NCBI RefSeq assembly: GCF_005771535.1
Contig: NZ_VANU01000001.1
Span: 558,001 to 622,000 of the forward strand
Direction of reading: 5' to 3'
Length of the DNA stretch: 64,000 bases
Source: Arcobacter arenosus
Lineage (GTDB): Bacteria; Campylobacterota; Campylobacteria; Campylobacterales; Arcobacteraceae
The notes below the pieces were generated by a model, which saw only the letters and a program-made list of their open reading frames with translations, made no database searches and was not told where the DNA came from. Made by a program: the position numbers and the translations under genes. Below, piece after piece: positions 37,485-47,252 of the stretch (the stretch's first letter is position 1; each line of letters begins with the position of its first letter).

Positions 37485-38351
37485 TTATTGCTTTTTATGT
37501 CTTGTAATATATTTTAAAAGTAATTCAGATAATGAATCTTTTAAATTTTCATCTAAACTATTTAATTGTTCTTCACACTTATTTGCTAATTCATCAGCTG
37601 CATTAATTGCACCATCAAGACCTAATAAATTCACAAATGAATTTTTAGATTCATCATTTTGAGTTGTTTTTCCAGCTTCTTCAGAAGACTGTGTTTCATC
37701 AATAATATCATCTTGTATTTGAAATAATAAACCTATATCTATTCCAAAATTAAAAAGTTTTTCTTGTGTTGATAAATCATATTCAGCAATTATTGCACCC
37801 ATTTTTAAACTTGCAGCAATAAGTTTTGCAGTTTTATGAATATGCAAAAACTCTAATTGCTCTAATTCTAACTTTTGATTTTCAAAATAACAGTCAATTG
37901 CTTGACCAATAATCATCCCATCAATACCACCATTAGTTGCTAAACATTTAACTAACTCAATTTTAATATCATTATGTAAAGGTGCAGATGCAACTAAATT
38001 AAATGCTTCTGAATTAAGTGCATCACCAACTAAAATTGCCGTAACTTCATCATATTTTTTATGTAAAGTTTCAAAACCTCTTCTTAAATCAGCATCATCC
38101 ATTGCAGGTAAATCATCATGAACTAAAGAATAAGTATGTAACATCTCTATTCCAAGAGCTACAGGCATAGCATTAGGAATAAGTAAAGATTTTTTAGATT
38201 TTAAAACAGAAAGTAAAAGCATTGGCCTAAATCTTTTACCACCAGCTTTTAACATATCAGCTAAAGCATCTTCAAAATAAGGATGAAAGGTTTTTGAAGT
38301 AGGAAGATTATCAAGAAGATAATCTTCAAAATTTTTTAAAAGTTTTTCCAT
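37485..38351 (-). CDS. ispA: polyprenyl synthetase (farnesyl diphosphate synthase)
   Basis: Condenses isopentenyl diphosphate units for undecaprenyl phosphate and quinone side chains. First Asp-rich motif DDLPAMDD with LRRG, second DDIID in FQIQDDIIDE; GKRFRP near the N-terminus. At 288 aa and with a two-residue insertion between the Asp pairs it is a bacterial short-chain enzyme. Its start lies four bases after the ybaB stop. Confidence 0.92.
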   Translation of the reverse strand: MEKLLKNFEDYLLDNLPTSKTFHPYFEDALADMLKAGGKRFRPMLLLSVLKSKKSLLIPNAMPVALGIEMLHTYSLVHDDLPAMDDADLRRGFETLHKKYDEVTAILVGDALNSEAFNLVASAPLHNDIKIELVKCLATNGGIDGMIIGQAIDCYFENQKLELEQLEFLHIHKTAKLIAASLKMGAIIAEYDLSTQEKLFNFGIDIGLLFQIQDDIIDETQSSEEAGKTTQNDESKNSFVNLLGLDGAINAADELANKCEEQLNSLDENLKDSLSELLLKYITRHKKQ

Positions 38352-38354
38352 TTC

Positions 38355-38675
38355 TTATTTTTGTCCAAAAGAACCAAAACCACCCATCATGTTCATGGCC
38401 ATCATTTTCTTGTTCTCATCAGACTGCTTAATCACATCATTCATACAAGAGATAAGTAATATTTGTAAAGAGTCTTTATCTTCTAAAAGTGAGTCATCAA
38501 TTTTTAAATCAACAACCTCAGAGTTTCCATTTATAGAGATTTCAACCATTCCTCCACCAGCTTTTGCTGTGAAAAGTTTTTGGGCATTTTCCTCTTTAGC
38601 TTTTTCAGCCATCTCTTGAACTTGTCCCATAACTTGATTTAGGTCTATTTTACTTAAGTCTATTCCATCAAACAT
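38355..38675 (-). CDS. YbaB/EbfC family nucleoid-associated protein
   Basis: A small DNA-binding protein of 106 aa. [13 protein letters not shown] is the first helix, then [23 protein letters not shown] and EDLLKDSL-type residues of the family. The start at ATG 38675 has AGGAAG five bases upstream; a GTG two codons earlier is also open. It overlaps the panD stop by eight bases. Confidence 0.88.
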   Translation of the reverse strand: MFDGIDLSKIDLNQVMGQVQEMAEKAKEENAQKLFTAKAGGGMVEISINGNSEVVDLKIDDSLLEDKDSLQILLISCMNDVIKQSDENKKMMAMNMMGGFGSFGQK

Positions 38676-39051
38676 GGTCACTTCCTACTAATTCGTTTGT
38701 AATTGTTTCTATATTGTTTTGTTCATCAACAATTACAACAGTTGGTAAATAGTTTTCCAACTCCTCTTCAGAATATGAAGCATATGAGATAACAATAATC
38801 TTATCACCAATTTCTACTTTTCTTGCAGCAGCACCATTTAGGCACATATCTTTACTACCTGCTTTCCCTTTTATAACGTAAGTAGCAAATCTTTCCCCAT
38901 TGTTTACATTTACAATTTCAACTTTTTGTCCAACTCTTAATTTTGAAGCTTTCATTAAGTCTTCATCAATAGTAATTGAACCAACATAGTTTAGATTTGC
39001 ATCTGTAACAGTTGCTCTATGAATTTTGCTATAAAGCATATCAAATGTCAT
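38668..39051 (-). CDS. panD: aspartate 1-decarboxylase
   Basis: Makes beta-alanine for pantothenate. A pyruvoyl enzyme that cleaves itself between G24 and S25 in YVGSITID. Y58 lies in the [12 protein letters not shown] segment, and [17 protein letters not shown] is conserved. The 127-aa length is standard. It overlaps ybaB downstream and follows the ferredoxin gene closely (12 bases). Confidence 0.95.
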   Translation of the reverse strand: MTFDMLYSKIHRATVTDANLNYVGSITIDEDLMKASKLRVGQKVEIVNVNNGERFATYVIKGKAGSKDMCLNGAAARKVEIGDKIIVISYASYSEEELENYLPTVVIVDEQNNIETITNELVGSDHV

Positions 39052-39063
39052 TAATAACGTCCT

Positions 39064-39426
39064 CTATTGCACTAAATTAATAGGCTCTCCCCAGAATTGT
39101 TCAGGTATCAAATACTCCTGTACAGGGTTACCCCCAATTATGTGTTCTTCCACAATTTTATCTATTTTTTCCTTAGATAATTTACAATACATATGATGTC
39201 CAGGTTCAACTAACATAACTGGCCCCATTTGACATCTTCCTAAACATGATGTTCTAATTGGTTGAACTGGTCCCATTAAACCTTTTTGCATCATTGTTTG
39301 TGCTAAATGATTAAATAAATCTCTAGATTCATCAGTTACACATGAAGGTTTTGGCATACCGGGAGGAGCACTTTGTTCACATTTAAAAATGTAGAATGTT
39401 GGTTGTGGAATTGCTGGCATTTCCAT
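39064..39426 (-). CDS. thioredoxin-fold [2Fe-2S] ferredoxin
   Basis: A 120-aa protein with the four cysteines of the NuoE-like/thioredoxin-fold ferredoxins: C16 and C29 (12 residues between), C61 and C65 (SCLGRCQMGPV). A partner oxidoreductase is not adjacent; the next genes are panD and ybaB. In this protein family an electron-transfer or redox-sensing role is usual. Confidence 0.82.
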   Translation of the reverse strand: MEMPAIPQPTFYIFKCEQSAPPGMPKPSCVTDESRDLFNHLAQTMMQKGLMGPVQPIRTSCLGRCQMGPVMLVEPGHHMYCKLSKEKIDKIVEEHIIGGNPVQEYLIPEQFWGEPINLVQ

Positions 39427-39578
39427 AAAAAGTCCTTTAATTTAGTTTGCTTTTGTAAATTATGTTGCGATTTTATCAAATATTTTTTAAAGGTATCTAA
39501 AAATAGATTTTTAATAAACCTTTAACACCTTACATAATATACTAATTCTTCTGAATAAATCATATAGAAAGGTTAAAA

Positions 39579-40109
39579 ATGAAAAAGATTTTATTTCTTT
39601 TTTTCAGCTTTGTGTTACTTTTAGAAGCAGCTAATCCTATTGCTCTGTTAAAAACGAATCAAGGTGAAATTGAAATTGAATTAAGGCCAGATATTGCACC
39701 AAAAGCAGTAGAAAACTTTGTAACTCATGCTAAAAATGGTTACTATAATGGACTAATTTTCCATAGAGTTATTAAAAACTTTATGATCCAAGGTGGAGAT
39801 CCAACAGGAACAGGTAGAGGTGGAGAATCAATTTGGGGAGAAGCTTTTAAAGACGAGTTTGCACCTAATGCAGTATTTGATAAAGCTGGTATATTAGCAA
39901 TGGCTAATGCAGGACCAAATACAAATGGAAGTCAGTTTTTTATAACAACTGTGCCAACATATTGGTTAAATGGTAGACATACAATTTTTGGATATGTAAA
40001 AAATGGTATGAACATAGTTAAAAAAATTGAAAATGTTCCAACTACAAGTCAATACCAAGGTAATAGACCTTTAAATGACCAAAAAATTATTTCTATAACT
40101 ATAAAATAA
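39579..40109 (+). CDS. ppiA: periplasmic cyclophilin-type peptidyl-prolyl isomerase
   Basis: A 176-aa prolyl isomerase. A signal peptide (1-17) is followed by the cyclophilin core: [19 protein letters not shown] includes the catalytic Arg, then [17 protein letters not shown] and [11 protein letters not shown]. The export signal places it in the periplasm, where it would help fold outer-membrane proteins. AAAGG precedes the ATG. The divergent gap on its left (39427-39578) is AT-rich and holds both promoters. Confidence 0.92.
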   Translation: MKKILFLFFSFVLLLEAANPIALLKTNQGEIEIELRPDIAPKAVENFVTHAKNGYYNGLIFHRVIKNFMIQGGDPTGTGRGGESIWGEAFKDEFAPNAVFDKAGILAMANAGPNTNGSQFFITTVPTYWLNGRHTIFGYVKNGMNIVKKIENVPTTSQYQGNRPLNDQKIISITIK

Positions 40110-40111
40110 GT

Positions 40112-40138
40112 TATTTGGAAAGTTTTACTTTCCAAATA
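40112..40138. terminator. shared terminator of convergent genes
   Basis: TATTTGGAAAG and CTTTCCAAATA form a perfect 11-bp stem. The stop codon of the minus-strand response regulator (40125-40127) lies in the loop, so both genes end in it. Confidence 0.75.
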
Positions 40139-41498
40139 GTTTTGAAAGAATCGTTTTATCTCCGTGAGTTAAAATATCCCTTTCAAGTTTTTCAGCCCTC
40201 TTTGCTTCACTTTTTGCTTTTTCTTTCCAGTAAGTCAATTTTTGAGATATCGCTTCAGCATTTTCTAAATCATCATATTTATCTGTAGTTCTTCTAAGTT
40301 CTTTTTCTAAATCGTCAATTTTAACTTCATAATTAAGTCTTAATTGTTTAAGATATTTTTGGTGATCCTCTTCTATTGTTTCAAGTTTAGTTGATAATCT
40401 TTTCACTTCAACTTTTAAATCACTTATTTCTTTTACATATTTTTGCTTATCTTTATAAAAGTTTTTACTCTCTTCTAAATCTTTTTTATAAAGGGCTACT
40501 TCTGTTCTTAGTTTTCTATTTTCTTTTGAATAGATTTCAGAAGTACTAATATATTTATTTTTTTCAATTTCTTCATTTTCTATTTTTGTTTCTAATATCT
40601 TAATCTCTTCTTCTAAAATATTAATTTTTTGTTCAAGGGAAGCAGTCGTCTCTTTACTTTTTTTAAAGATTTCACTTTTATCTCTTATTAATGATGTTTG
40701 AACTTCTCTACGTTTTAGAGCTTCTTTTGTTTCATCTTTTTGAATCATTAAACACCCAGTCATAACACCAGTATCATCCAAAGTTGTAATAACTGAACTG
40801 TTTGCAATATAATAATTCCCATCTTTTGTGATATTTTTTAAAATACCATTCCATTGTTTATTATTATAAACACAATTGTAAATTTTTTTATAAACCTCTT
40901 CATCCAAATCTTTGTGCTTTAGAAAAAGTAAATCTTTTCCAATTAATTCTTTTTTGTCAAAACCCGTTATTTCAATAAATAAGTCATTAACAAATGAAAT
41001 TTTTAGATTTTTATTTGTTCTAATTACAATATTATTATTATAAATTATATCTTTGTATTTTTTTAGTTCTTTATTTTGTTGTTTTAATAAAAACTCATGA
41101 TAAAGTATAGTTGCAAGTTCACCTAATACTGTCATTAAAAGTCTAATATCTATTGGTTTTATGATATATTCAAAAACTTTTAATTTTATGGAGTCAACTA
41201 AAAATTTAGTGTCAGAATATGCTGTTGTGAAGATTACAGGAATAGATTTATTCATAGTCCTAATCTCTTCAAGCATCTCAATACCTGTTAGTTTAGGCAT
41301 ATTTATATCTGCTATGATAATATCGATTTCATCTTTTTTTTCACTATATAAAGATAAACCCTCTTTTCCATCACAGGCAGTATAAATTTTATTAAAAAAG
41401 CTTGATAAAAGTTTTGTTAACTCATTCCTTACATTATCATCATCTTCTACATAAAGAACCGTTAATCTTTTTAAAAGCTTTTTATCCACTGATGCCAT
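40125..41498 (-). CDS. response regulator with PAS domain and long coiled coil
   Basis: A 457-aa protein: receiver domain (~12-130, phosphoacceptor D64 in IIADINMP), PAS domain (~150-255, with FVNDLFIEITGF and QWNGILKNITKDG), then ~190 residues of heptad-rich helix to the C-terminus. There is no kinase, GGDEF or DNA-binding output domain. Such a protein is more likely a scaffold or signal relay for the chemotaxis complex than a transcription factor. It is the last gene of the mcp-PAS-cheW-regulator cluster. Confidence 0.82.
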   Translation of the reverse strand: MASVDKKLLKRLTVLYVEDDDNVRNELTKLLSSFFNKIYTACDGKEGLSLYSEKKDEIDIIIADINMPKLTGIEMLEEIRTMNKSIPVIFTTAYSDTKFLVDSIKLKVFEYIIKPIDIRLLMTVLGELATILYHEFLLKQQNKELKKYKDIIYNNNIVIRTNKNLKISFVNDLFIEITGFDKKELIGKDLLFLKHKDLDEEVYKKIYNCVYNNKQWNGILKNITKDGNYYIANSSVITTLDDTGVMTGCLMIQKDETKEALKRREVQTSLIRDKSEIFKKSKETTASLEQKINILEEEIKILETKIENEEIEKNKYISTSEIYSKENRKLRTEVALYKKDLEESKNFYKDKQKYVKEISDLKVEVKRLSTKLETIEEDHQKYLKQLRLNYEVKIDDLEKELRRTTDKYDDLENAEAISQKLTYWKEKAKSEAKRAEKLERDILTHGDKTILSKLFGK

Positions 41499-41500
41499 AT

Positions 41501-41890
41501 TTATTTATTATCCATTGTTGTAACTAAATCAATAAATTTGATAAAATCAAAAGGTTTTAATAAATAATTGTCAACGCCAAACTCTTTTGCCTTGTTTATG
41601 TAATCAACTTCTGTATGGGCAGACATTATGATAATAGGCTTGTTAAAATTATCTTCTTTTAACTTTTCGATTAACTCTAAACCACTCATTATTGGCATAT
41701 TTAAATCTGTTACTACAACATCGATGTCAGGATTTTGTTTAATGACATCTAAAGCTTCTTCTCCATTTTTTGCAGTTAAAAAACTAGCTTGAAGTTTATT
41801 TAATGTATCAGTAATGATCTCAATTAAATCCTCTTCATCTTCAACAAATAGAAGCTTTAATTTTTTTAATTTTTCAATTTTTTCTTGCAT
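41501..41890 (-). CDS. CheY-like single-domain response regulator
   Basis: A 129-aa receiver. Acidic pair FVEDEED, phosphoacceptor D62 in VVTDLNMP, conserved Ser/Thr in IIMSAHTE and Lys in LLKPFD. It lies two bases before the receiver-PAS gene and 16 bases after cheW. It probably serves as a phosphate sink or relay for this accessory cluster; the flagellar CheY is more likely encoded elsewhere. Confidence 0.88.
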   Translation of the reverse strand: MQEKIEKLKKLKLLFVEDEEDLIEIITDTLNKLQASFLTAKNGEEALDVIKQNPDIDVVVTDLNMPIMSGLELIEKLKEDNFNKPIIIMSAHTEVDYINKAKEFGVDNYLLKPFDFIKFIDLVTTMDNK

Positions 41891-41906
41891 AATGTATTTT
41901 ATTACT

Positions 41907-42401
41907 TTAATTCTTTAGTTCATCTTTATGAACAACAGATTCTATATCCATAACAACTAACATTTGATTATTTGCAAGTCTAACAAAACCTTTTAGGTAT
42001 TTAGATGGGATAGCTGACCCCATATCTGAAACAGGTGCTAAGCTTGATGTATCTAATCTTTGTACATCGTCAACTTTATCAACAACAATACCTATCATTC
42101 TGTTATCTTTTGTTATAACAGCAATTACAGCAGTACTATCATTATAAATAGCTTCTCCAGTTTGAAATTTGATTCTTATATCTAAAATAGGAACAACTTC
42201 ACCTCTTAAATTAATTAAACCTTTTACCCACTTTGTAGTATTTGGTAAAACTGTAATATTTTTTGGATAAGTTAAAATCTCTCTAATTTTAGGCAATTCA
42301 ATTGCATACTTCATTTTACCTAATTCAAAAGTCATAAACTCACTAGTATTTGCGTAATTTATAATCTCTTCTTCTGTTTGATTTATATTATTTGTTTCCA
42401 T
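41907..42401 (-). CDS. cheW: chemotaxis adaptor CheW
   Basis: Couples receptors to CheA. A 164-aa CheW fold: MTFELGKMKYAIELPKIREIL, WVKGLINLRGEVVPILDIR (signature), then GIVVDKVDDVQRLD. It overlaps none of its neighbours but lies four bases from the PAS gene. No cheA or cheB/R gene is present here, so it feeds into an array encoded elsewhere. Confidence 0.93.
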   Translation of the reverse strand: METNNINQTEEEIINYANTSEFMTFELGKMKYAIELPKIREILTYPKNITVLPNTTKWVKGLINLRGEVVPILDIRIKFQTGEAIYNDSTAVIAVITKDNRMIGIVVDKVDDVQRLDTSSLAPVSDMGSAIPSKYLKGFVRLANNQMLVVMDIESVVHKDELKN

Positions 42402-42405
42402 TTAA

Positions 42406-42810
42406 TTATCTCCCTTCTTCTTTATTCCATTCTTTGTATACTTTTTCAATCTCTTCAATCTCTTTTTTTGATGGCTTTCTTCTACAGGACAAATACCCTT
42501 TTGACCCATCACAACTTTCAAAAGGATAAACAGTTGCATAAACCCAGTAAAACCCACCAGATTTTGTTGCATTCTTAACATAACCTGTCCATGTTTCACC
42601 TGCTTGTACAGTATCCCATAGGGATTTAAATGCTTTTTTTGGCATATCTTGATGTCTTACCATAGAGTGGGGTTGTCCCATTAATTCTTCTAGGGTATAT
42701 TCTGCCACTTTACAGAAATCATCATTTGCAAATCTTATTATACCTTTTTCATCAGTTTCACTTACTAAAAATGCATTATGATCTAATACTATTTCTTGTC
42801 CATTTGCCAT
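42406..42810 (-). CDS. soluble Aer-type PAS protein (CetB-like)
   Basis: A 134-aa single PAS domain. The FAD-pocket signature of energy-taxis sensors is present: GQPHSMVRHQDMP, then W-x-T-x-x-x-G-x-x-W (WDTVQAGETW) and GYVKNATKSGGFYWVYA. In Campylobacter a PAS-only protein, CetB, pairs with a membrane receptor to sense redox state; here the gene follows an MCP gene by eight bases. It lacks its own membrane anchor, as CetB does. FAD binding is inferred from the motif. Confidence 0.84.
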   Translation of the reverse strand: MANGQEIVLDHNAFLVSETDEKGIIRFANDDFCKVAEYTLEELMGQPHSMVRHQDMPKKAFKSLWDTVQAGETWTGYVKNATKSGGFYWVYATVYPFESCDGSKGYLSCRRKPSKKEIEEIEKVYKEWNKEEGR

Positions 42811-42818
42811 AATTTCCC

Positions 42819-44996
42819 CTAATTAAACTTTTTACTTAATGCATCTTCAACTAAATCTTTTGCCATTGATGATACATCATTTGCTATAGCTCTAACTTGA
42901 TTTGCTTCATTTGCATTTTCTTGAGTAACTCTATCAAGCATAGTAACAGTGTCATTAATCTGTTCAATTCCAGTCATTTGTTCTTTACTTGCACTACTAA
43001 CATTTTCGATTAAGTGTAAAGTTTCATTTATATGAGTATTTAATTCTTGATAACCATGAATCATCTCAGCGGAAATATTTTTACCCTCATTTGCTTTTAA
43101 ATTTGCATCTTCAACCAAATCTTTAATCTCTTTTGCCGCTTCTGCACTTCTACTAGCTAGATTTCTAACCTCTTGGGCAACAACTGCAAAACCTTTTCCT
43201 GCTTCCCCTGCTGTTGCTGCTTCAACTGCCGCATTTAAAGATAGAATATTTGTTTGGAAAGCTATTTGATCAATTACGGTAATTGCTTCATTAATAGAAC
43301 TAACTTTTTCATTTATTTCATCCATTGAAAATGCAGTTTTGCTCGCTAAAGATTCACCTGATTTAACTGATTGTTTTACTGTTTCACCAAGAGTTGCCAT
43401 TTTTGAAGCATTATTAGCATTACTTCTTGTAATTGAAGTAATCTCTTCTAAAGCTGCAGCTGTCTCTTCTAAAGACGCTGCTTGTTCATTTGCTTTTGCG
43501 GCAAGATTTTTCATTGAACTGTTCATCATATCAGCATTTTTTTCTAAAGTTTGTCCATTATGAAGGTTTCTTTTTGCACTTTGGCTTAGGGCAAGTCCAA
43601 GTTTATTTGTACTTTCCATAACCTCCAACATCTTAGCTTTTAGTTTTGGACTAATTTCAACTTTATCTGTGAAATCATCATTTGCATAGTTTGTAACAGT
43701 TCTAATAAGTTCAATCATATTTTTATCAACTGTATCAAGCATTTTATTAATTGTATCTTTTAAAGTTACAATCATTGGATTATCTGAAGAAGAATGGATT
43801 CTACATCTGTAAATACCTTGTTCAACCTTATCAGTTGTAAGAACAATTTCCCCAATAACTCTCATATCATCTTTTAACTTTTTATCAAATTCATCTGCTG
43901 TATTATTTAATAATACTAGCATGTCAGCAACTTCATCACTTGTATAAACTGCTGGCTTTTTGAAACTATTGGTTTTAAAAGTAATAAAATCTAAAAATTC
44001 TGCAAAAGATTTTTTAAATTTATTTAATCCCCCACTAATAATTTTATTAAAGAAATAGATTATTGTAATAACCAATAGAATAGTTAAAACAGCCATCATT
44101 CCAAGCATTGTATAAACTAGTTTTGCAGATTCATCAAATGTATTATTAACTTGTTCAACATGATCAGCAAGTATATAAAAACCTTGTTTTTGTCCTTTAA
44201 AATCTAGTATTGGGAATCTTGTATAAAAAAAGTTTTTATCAATAGTAAATCCTGTTTTTTCAAATCTATTAAAATCTATTTTTTCTAAAGAATTTCTAAA
44301 CTCTTTATCAAAAACCTTTTGTGACAAATAATATTTTCCAATTTTATCTTGTGAGCTTAAAGCATCACCTCTTTTTAATTTTTCATCCATTAAAACAATT
44401 AAAAACTCATCATCTTTTGCAAAATCTTCAACTACAGAATTGAAGCCTTGAATAAACTCAACAGAACCTACATACTTTCCATCAACATCAAATATTGGTG
44501 ATAAACCTCTTAAAACAAGTCCTGCTCGACCAACTTCTATTGCAGCGAGTGGTTTTTTTGTTTTTTTAACTTCTAAAATTGTATTCCTAAAAGAGCTTAA
44601 ATCATCTCCATATTTATCAGGTTGCCAACTTCTATAAAAAGATTTTATATCTTTGTCATGTACATGAATTTTTACATTATTAAAATTAGTGCCATTTTTC
44701 ATAGCATTTGAAAGAGAAGTTAGGGTAACTTTTAACATACTTCTGTCATTTGTTTCTAAAGCTAAAAGTAAATCCGTGTTTTGTGATAGGGTTACAGCAT
44801 TTGAAATTGCCACATCCATTTTTGATTGAATTCTTTCTTCAATCAAAACCTTAAAGTGGTTTTTTGTTTTTATTTCAACATCTTCTTTCATTGAATTTAA
44901 GATGAAATAAGAGATTACACCAGCTATAGCAATAACAACAAGTGCAACAAATAAAACTCTAATAATAATTTTTCCAGCAATCGAGTCTTTTTTCAT
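42819..44996 (-). CDS. methyl-accepting chemotaxis protein with large periplasmic domain
   Basis: A 725-aa receptor. TM1 at ~11-34, periplasmic sensor (~35-290, dCache-like, with [13 protein letters not shown]), TM2 at ~292-317, then a linker and a signalling domain (~500-710). The hairpin tip is [26 protein letters not shown] in the conserved order. The cytoplasmic part also contains [16 protein letters not shown], a spacer seen in some Campylobacterota receptors. The downstream PAS, CheW and regulator genes form one cluster with it. Ligand unknown. Confidence 0.9.
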   Translation of the reverse strand: MKKDSIAGKIIIRVLFVALVVIAIAGVISYFILNSMKEDVEIKTKNHFKVLIEERIQSKMDVAISNAVTLSQNTDLLLALETNDRSMLKVTLTSLSNAMKNGTNFNNVKIHVHDKDIKSFYRSWQPDKYGDDLSSFRNTILEVKKTKKPLAAIEVGRAGLVLRGLSPIFDVDGKYVGSVEFIQGFNSVVEDFAKDDEFLIVLMDEKLKRGDALSSQDKIGKYYLSQKVFDKEFRNSLEKIDFNRFEKTGFTIDKNFFYTRFPILDFKGQKQGFYILADHVEQVNNTFDESAKLVYTMLGMMAVLTILLVITIIYFFNKIISGGLNKFKKSFAEFLDFITFKTNSFKKPAVYTSDEVADMLVLLNNTADEFDKKLKDDMRVIGEIVLTTDKVEQGIYRCRIHSSSDNPMIVTLKDTINKMLDTVDKNMIELIRTVTNYANDDFTDKVEISPKLKAKMLEVMESTNKLGLALSQSAKRNLHNGQTLEKNADMMNSSMKNLAAKANEQAASLEETAAALEEITSITRSNANNASKMATLGETVKQSVKSGESLASKTAFSMDEINEKVSSINEAITVIDQIAFQTNILSLNAAVEAATAGEAGKGFAVVAQEVRNLASRSAEAAKEIKDLVEDANLKANEGKNISAEMIHGYQELNTHINETLHLIENVSSASKEQMTGIEQINDTVTMLDRVTQENANEANQVRAIANDVSSMAKDLVEDALSKKFN

Positions 44997-45047
44997 AAAA
45001 TACCTTTGAGCATGATGAGATATTCTATCGTGTGTAAACTTAAATTA

Positions 45048-46235
45048 TTATTGTTTATTTAATTTTTTTATCTCACAAAGTGCGATTGTATTAGGCGTTT
45101 GAAGAGTTATTTTTTCACCTACTTTCGTTTTATCTAAGTTTATTATCTCATTATTTTGAGATATTTGAACATAGCCTTTAAAATCTTTTTTTGAGGGATC
45201 ATTTGTTTTATAACTATTTTTTAATGAATTAATCTCATTTTGATAAGAATTGAAAATTTGTGTTAAATTTGTTTTAAAAGAGTTTTTCATAAAAACTATC
45301 TCTTTTTCAATTAGATTAAATCTATTTTTTAAAGAGTTTTGTTCAAAAAGTCTAGATAGATTATCTAATAAGTTTTGTTTATTTTCTAAAGTATTTGATA
45401 TCCTGTGTCTAAATTCATTTTCTAAATTATCTAAATAGATTCTATGTTCATTAGCATCGGGTAATACTATCTCCATTGCATTTGATGGCGTTGCAGCTCT
45501 AACATCAGCAACAAAATCAGATATCAAAAAATCTATTTCATGACCAACTGCTGAGACAACAGGTTTTTCACAATTAAAAATTGCATCGGCAACCATTTCT
45601 TCATTAAAGGCCCATAAATCTTCTATACTTCCACCACCACGTCCAACTACTAAAAGGTCTACATCTAAAGTTTTTGCATAATTTATTGAGTTAACAATAT
45701 CTACTTTAGCACCCTCACCTTGAACTAGAGTTGGTATCAAAATAAATTTAGTTAAAGGCCATCTATTACTTGCAACTTTTTTCATATCTTCAATGGCTGC
45801 ACCAGTAGGAGATGTTACCAATGCAATTTTTTTTGGATATTTGGGAAGTTGTTTTTTTATTGAGGCTTCAAAATAACCCTTTGCTTGAAGTTTTTGTTTT
45901 AACTGCTCATAGGCTAAGGCTAAAGCACCTTGTCCTGAAGGTTCAATTTTGTTACACATAAGTTGATAACTTCCCCTTGGTGTGTAAACAGTTATATTCC
46001 CAGTAATTACAACTTTTAGTCCTACTTCTAATTGAAACTTTAAATATTTTGCATTTCCTTTAAACATTACACAAGAGATGGTAGAATTTTCATCTTTTAT
46101 AGAAAAATAGATATGCCCTGAATTATGATATGTTAAATTTGAAATTTCACCTTCAACATAGACATTTATAAAGGTTGTTTCTAATAAAGATTTAATTTGG
46201 GTATTTAAAGTTGAAACAGAGATTGGGGAATTCAT
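45048..46235 (-). CDS. xseA: exodeoxyribonuclease VII large subunit
   Basis: Cuts single-stranded DNA. The N-terminal OB-fold leads into VYVEGEISNL and NSGHIYFSIKDENS, followed by the catalytic region VTSPTGAAIEDM, VGRGGGSIEDLWAFN and SAVGHEIDFLISDFVAD. The 395-aa length is on the short side because the C-terminal coil is reduced. I chose ATG 46235 over a TTG one codon earlier. xseB is not adjacent. Confidence 0.93.
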   Translation of the reverse strand: MNSPISVSTLNTQIKSLLETTFINVYVEGEISNLTYHNSGHIYFSIKDENSTISCVMFKGNAKYLKFQLEVGLKVVITGNITVYTPRGSYQLMCNKIEPSGQGALALAYEQLKQKLQAKGYFEASIKKQLPKYPKKIALVTSPTGAAIEDMKKVASNRWPLTKFILIPTLVQGEGAKVDIVNSINYAKTLDVDLLVVGRGGGSIEDLWAFNEEMVADAIFNCEKPVVSAVGHEIDFLISDFVADVRAATPSNAMEIVLPDANEHRIYLDNLENEFRHRISNTLENKQNLLDNLSRLFEQNSLKNRFNLIEKEIVFMKNSFKTNLTQIFNSYQNEINSLKNSYKTNDPSKKDFKGYVQISQNNEIINLDKTKVGEKITLQTPNTIALCEIKKLNKQ

Positions 46236-46260
46236 CAAAAACCTGTTAAAGGCAAGAAAA

Positions 46261-46971
46261 CTAAAGTTTTCTTGCTATGATTAAAGTAGATATATTCATA
46301 GAAAAAGCTTGTGTATGAATTGGCTCAAGGCCTGCTTGTTTTAACTCTTTACAAAGATTTTCAGTTGTTAAAAATTCATCAATTGAGTTTGGTAAATATG
46401 TATATGCTTCTTTATTTCTTGAAATTAATCCACCTAAAGTTGGTAAAATTTTATTCATATAAAAATCAGTTATATAATCTAATAGTGAGTTTTTTTCATT
46501 TTTAGTAAATTCTGAAATTACAACTAATCCATCTTTTTTAAGAACCCTTGCAAATTCATCAAAAGCTTCTTGTCTTTGAACTACATTTCTAATTCCATAA
46601 GAGATAGAGATAATATCTGCACTATCACTATCTAGTGGCATTTGTGCTGCTCCTGCTTCAATAAACTCAACTTCAGGTAATTTAACTCTAGCAACATCCA
46701 TCATACCAACACTTGGATCAACTCCAACAATATTTTTAAGTTCAATTCCATTGTTTTTAGCAATCTTTTTCCAGAACTCAATCATATCACCAGTACCACA
46801 AGCTACATCTACAATTTTTTCAATTTTATCTTTATCATAAAATTTATATGCCAAATTACAAGCTTTGTTTCTCCAAGACTTGTCAATTCCCATACTTAAA
46901 ACTCTATTTGCTACATCATAAGTACCTGCAATGTCATTGAACATTGATACGATTTTTTCTTGTTTTCCCAT
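46261..46971 (-). CDS. ubiE: demethylmenaquinone/quinone C-methyltransferase
   Basis: A SAM-dependent methyltransferase of 236 aa acting late in quinone synthesis. YDVANRVLSMGIDKSWRN is the family start, IVDVACGTGDM motif I, YGIRNV the conserved post-motif and GLVVISEFTKN the next. Menaquinone is the likely product in this phylum. It precedes xseA by 22 bases. Confidence 0.93.
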   Translation of the reverse strand: MGKQEKIVSMFNDIAGTYDVANRVLSMGIDKSWRNKACNLAYKFYDKDKIEKIVDVACGTGDMIEFWKKIAKNNGIELKNIVGVDPSVGMMDVARVKLPEVEFIEAGAAQMPLDSDSADIISISYGIRNVVQRQEAFDEFARVLKKDGLVVISEFTKNEKNSLLDYITDFYMNKILPTLGGLISRNKEAYTYLPNSIDEFLTTENLCKELKQAGLEPIHTQAFSMNISTLIIARKL

Positions 46972-47003
46972 TAATTCATTTCCTTAAAAAATGTCCCATT
47001 GGA

Positions 47004-47252
47004 CTATATTAGATATTTTCCTACAAAAAGACCAGCAATAAAACCAACATTTAACATGATGATTAAAAATAAAATTGATATTTTTTTATCTTTTTGTGGT
47101 ATTTGATTTAAAATTTTCTTTTGTGCAATAATTGAATCATCCAAAGATCTTCTTGCATGATCAATATTATCAAAAGAGTTTCGTAAACTAAGTTCAGCTA
47201 ATTCAAGTCTTTCAACTATCTCCTTAGCTTGTTTAAAAGTCATATCACTCAT
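47004..47252 (-). CDS. small coiled-coil membrane protein coupled to ParA-like ATPase
   Basis: An 82-aa protein: an amphipathic helical part (residues 1-55, heptad-like LELAELSLRNSFDNIDHA), then one TM helix (~58-80) ending the protein. The tail-anchored layout puts the coil in the cytoplasm. The ATG overlaps the stop of the ParA-like gene (ATGA), so the two proteins are made together. It may be the membrane receptor or activator of that ATPase. No family recognised. Confidence 0.72.
   Translation of the reverse strand: MSDMTFKQAKEIVERLELAELSLRNSFDNIDHARRSLDDSIIAQKKILNQIPQKDKKISILFLIIMLNVGFIAGLFVGKYLI

Noticed and set aside
46972-47003. Short hairpin GTCC/GGAC before ubiE
   Set aside because: A four-base stem with no T-run is too weak to call a terminator.
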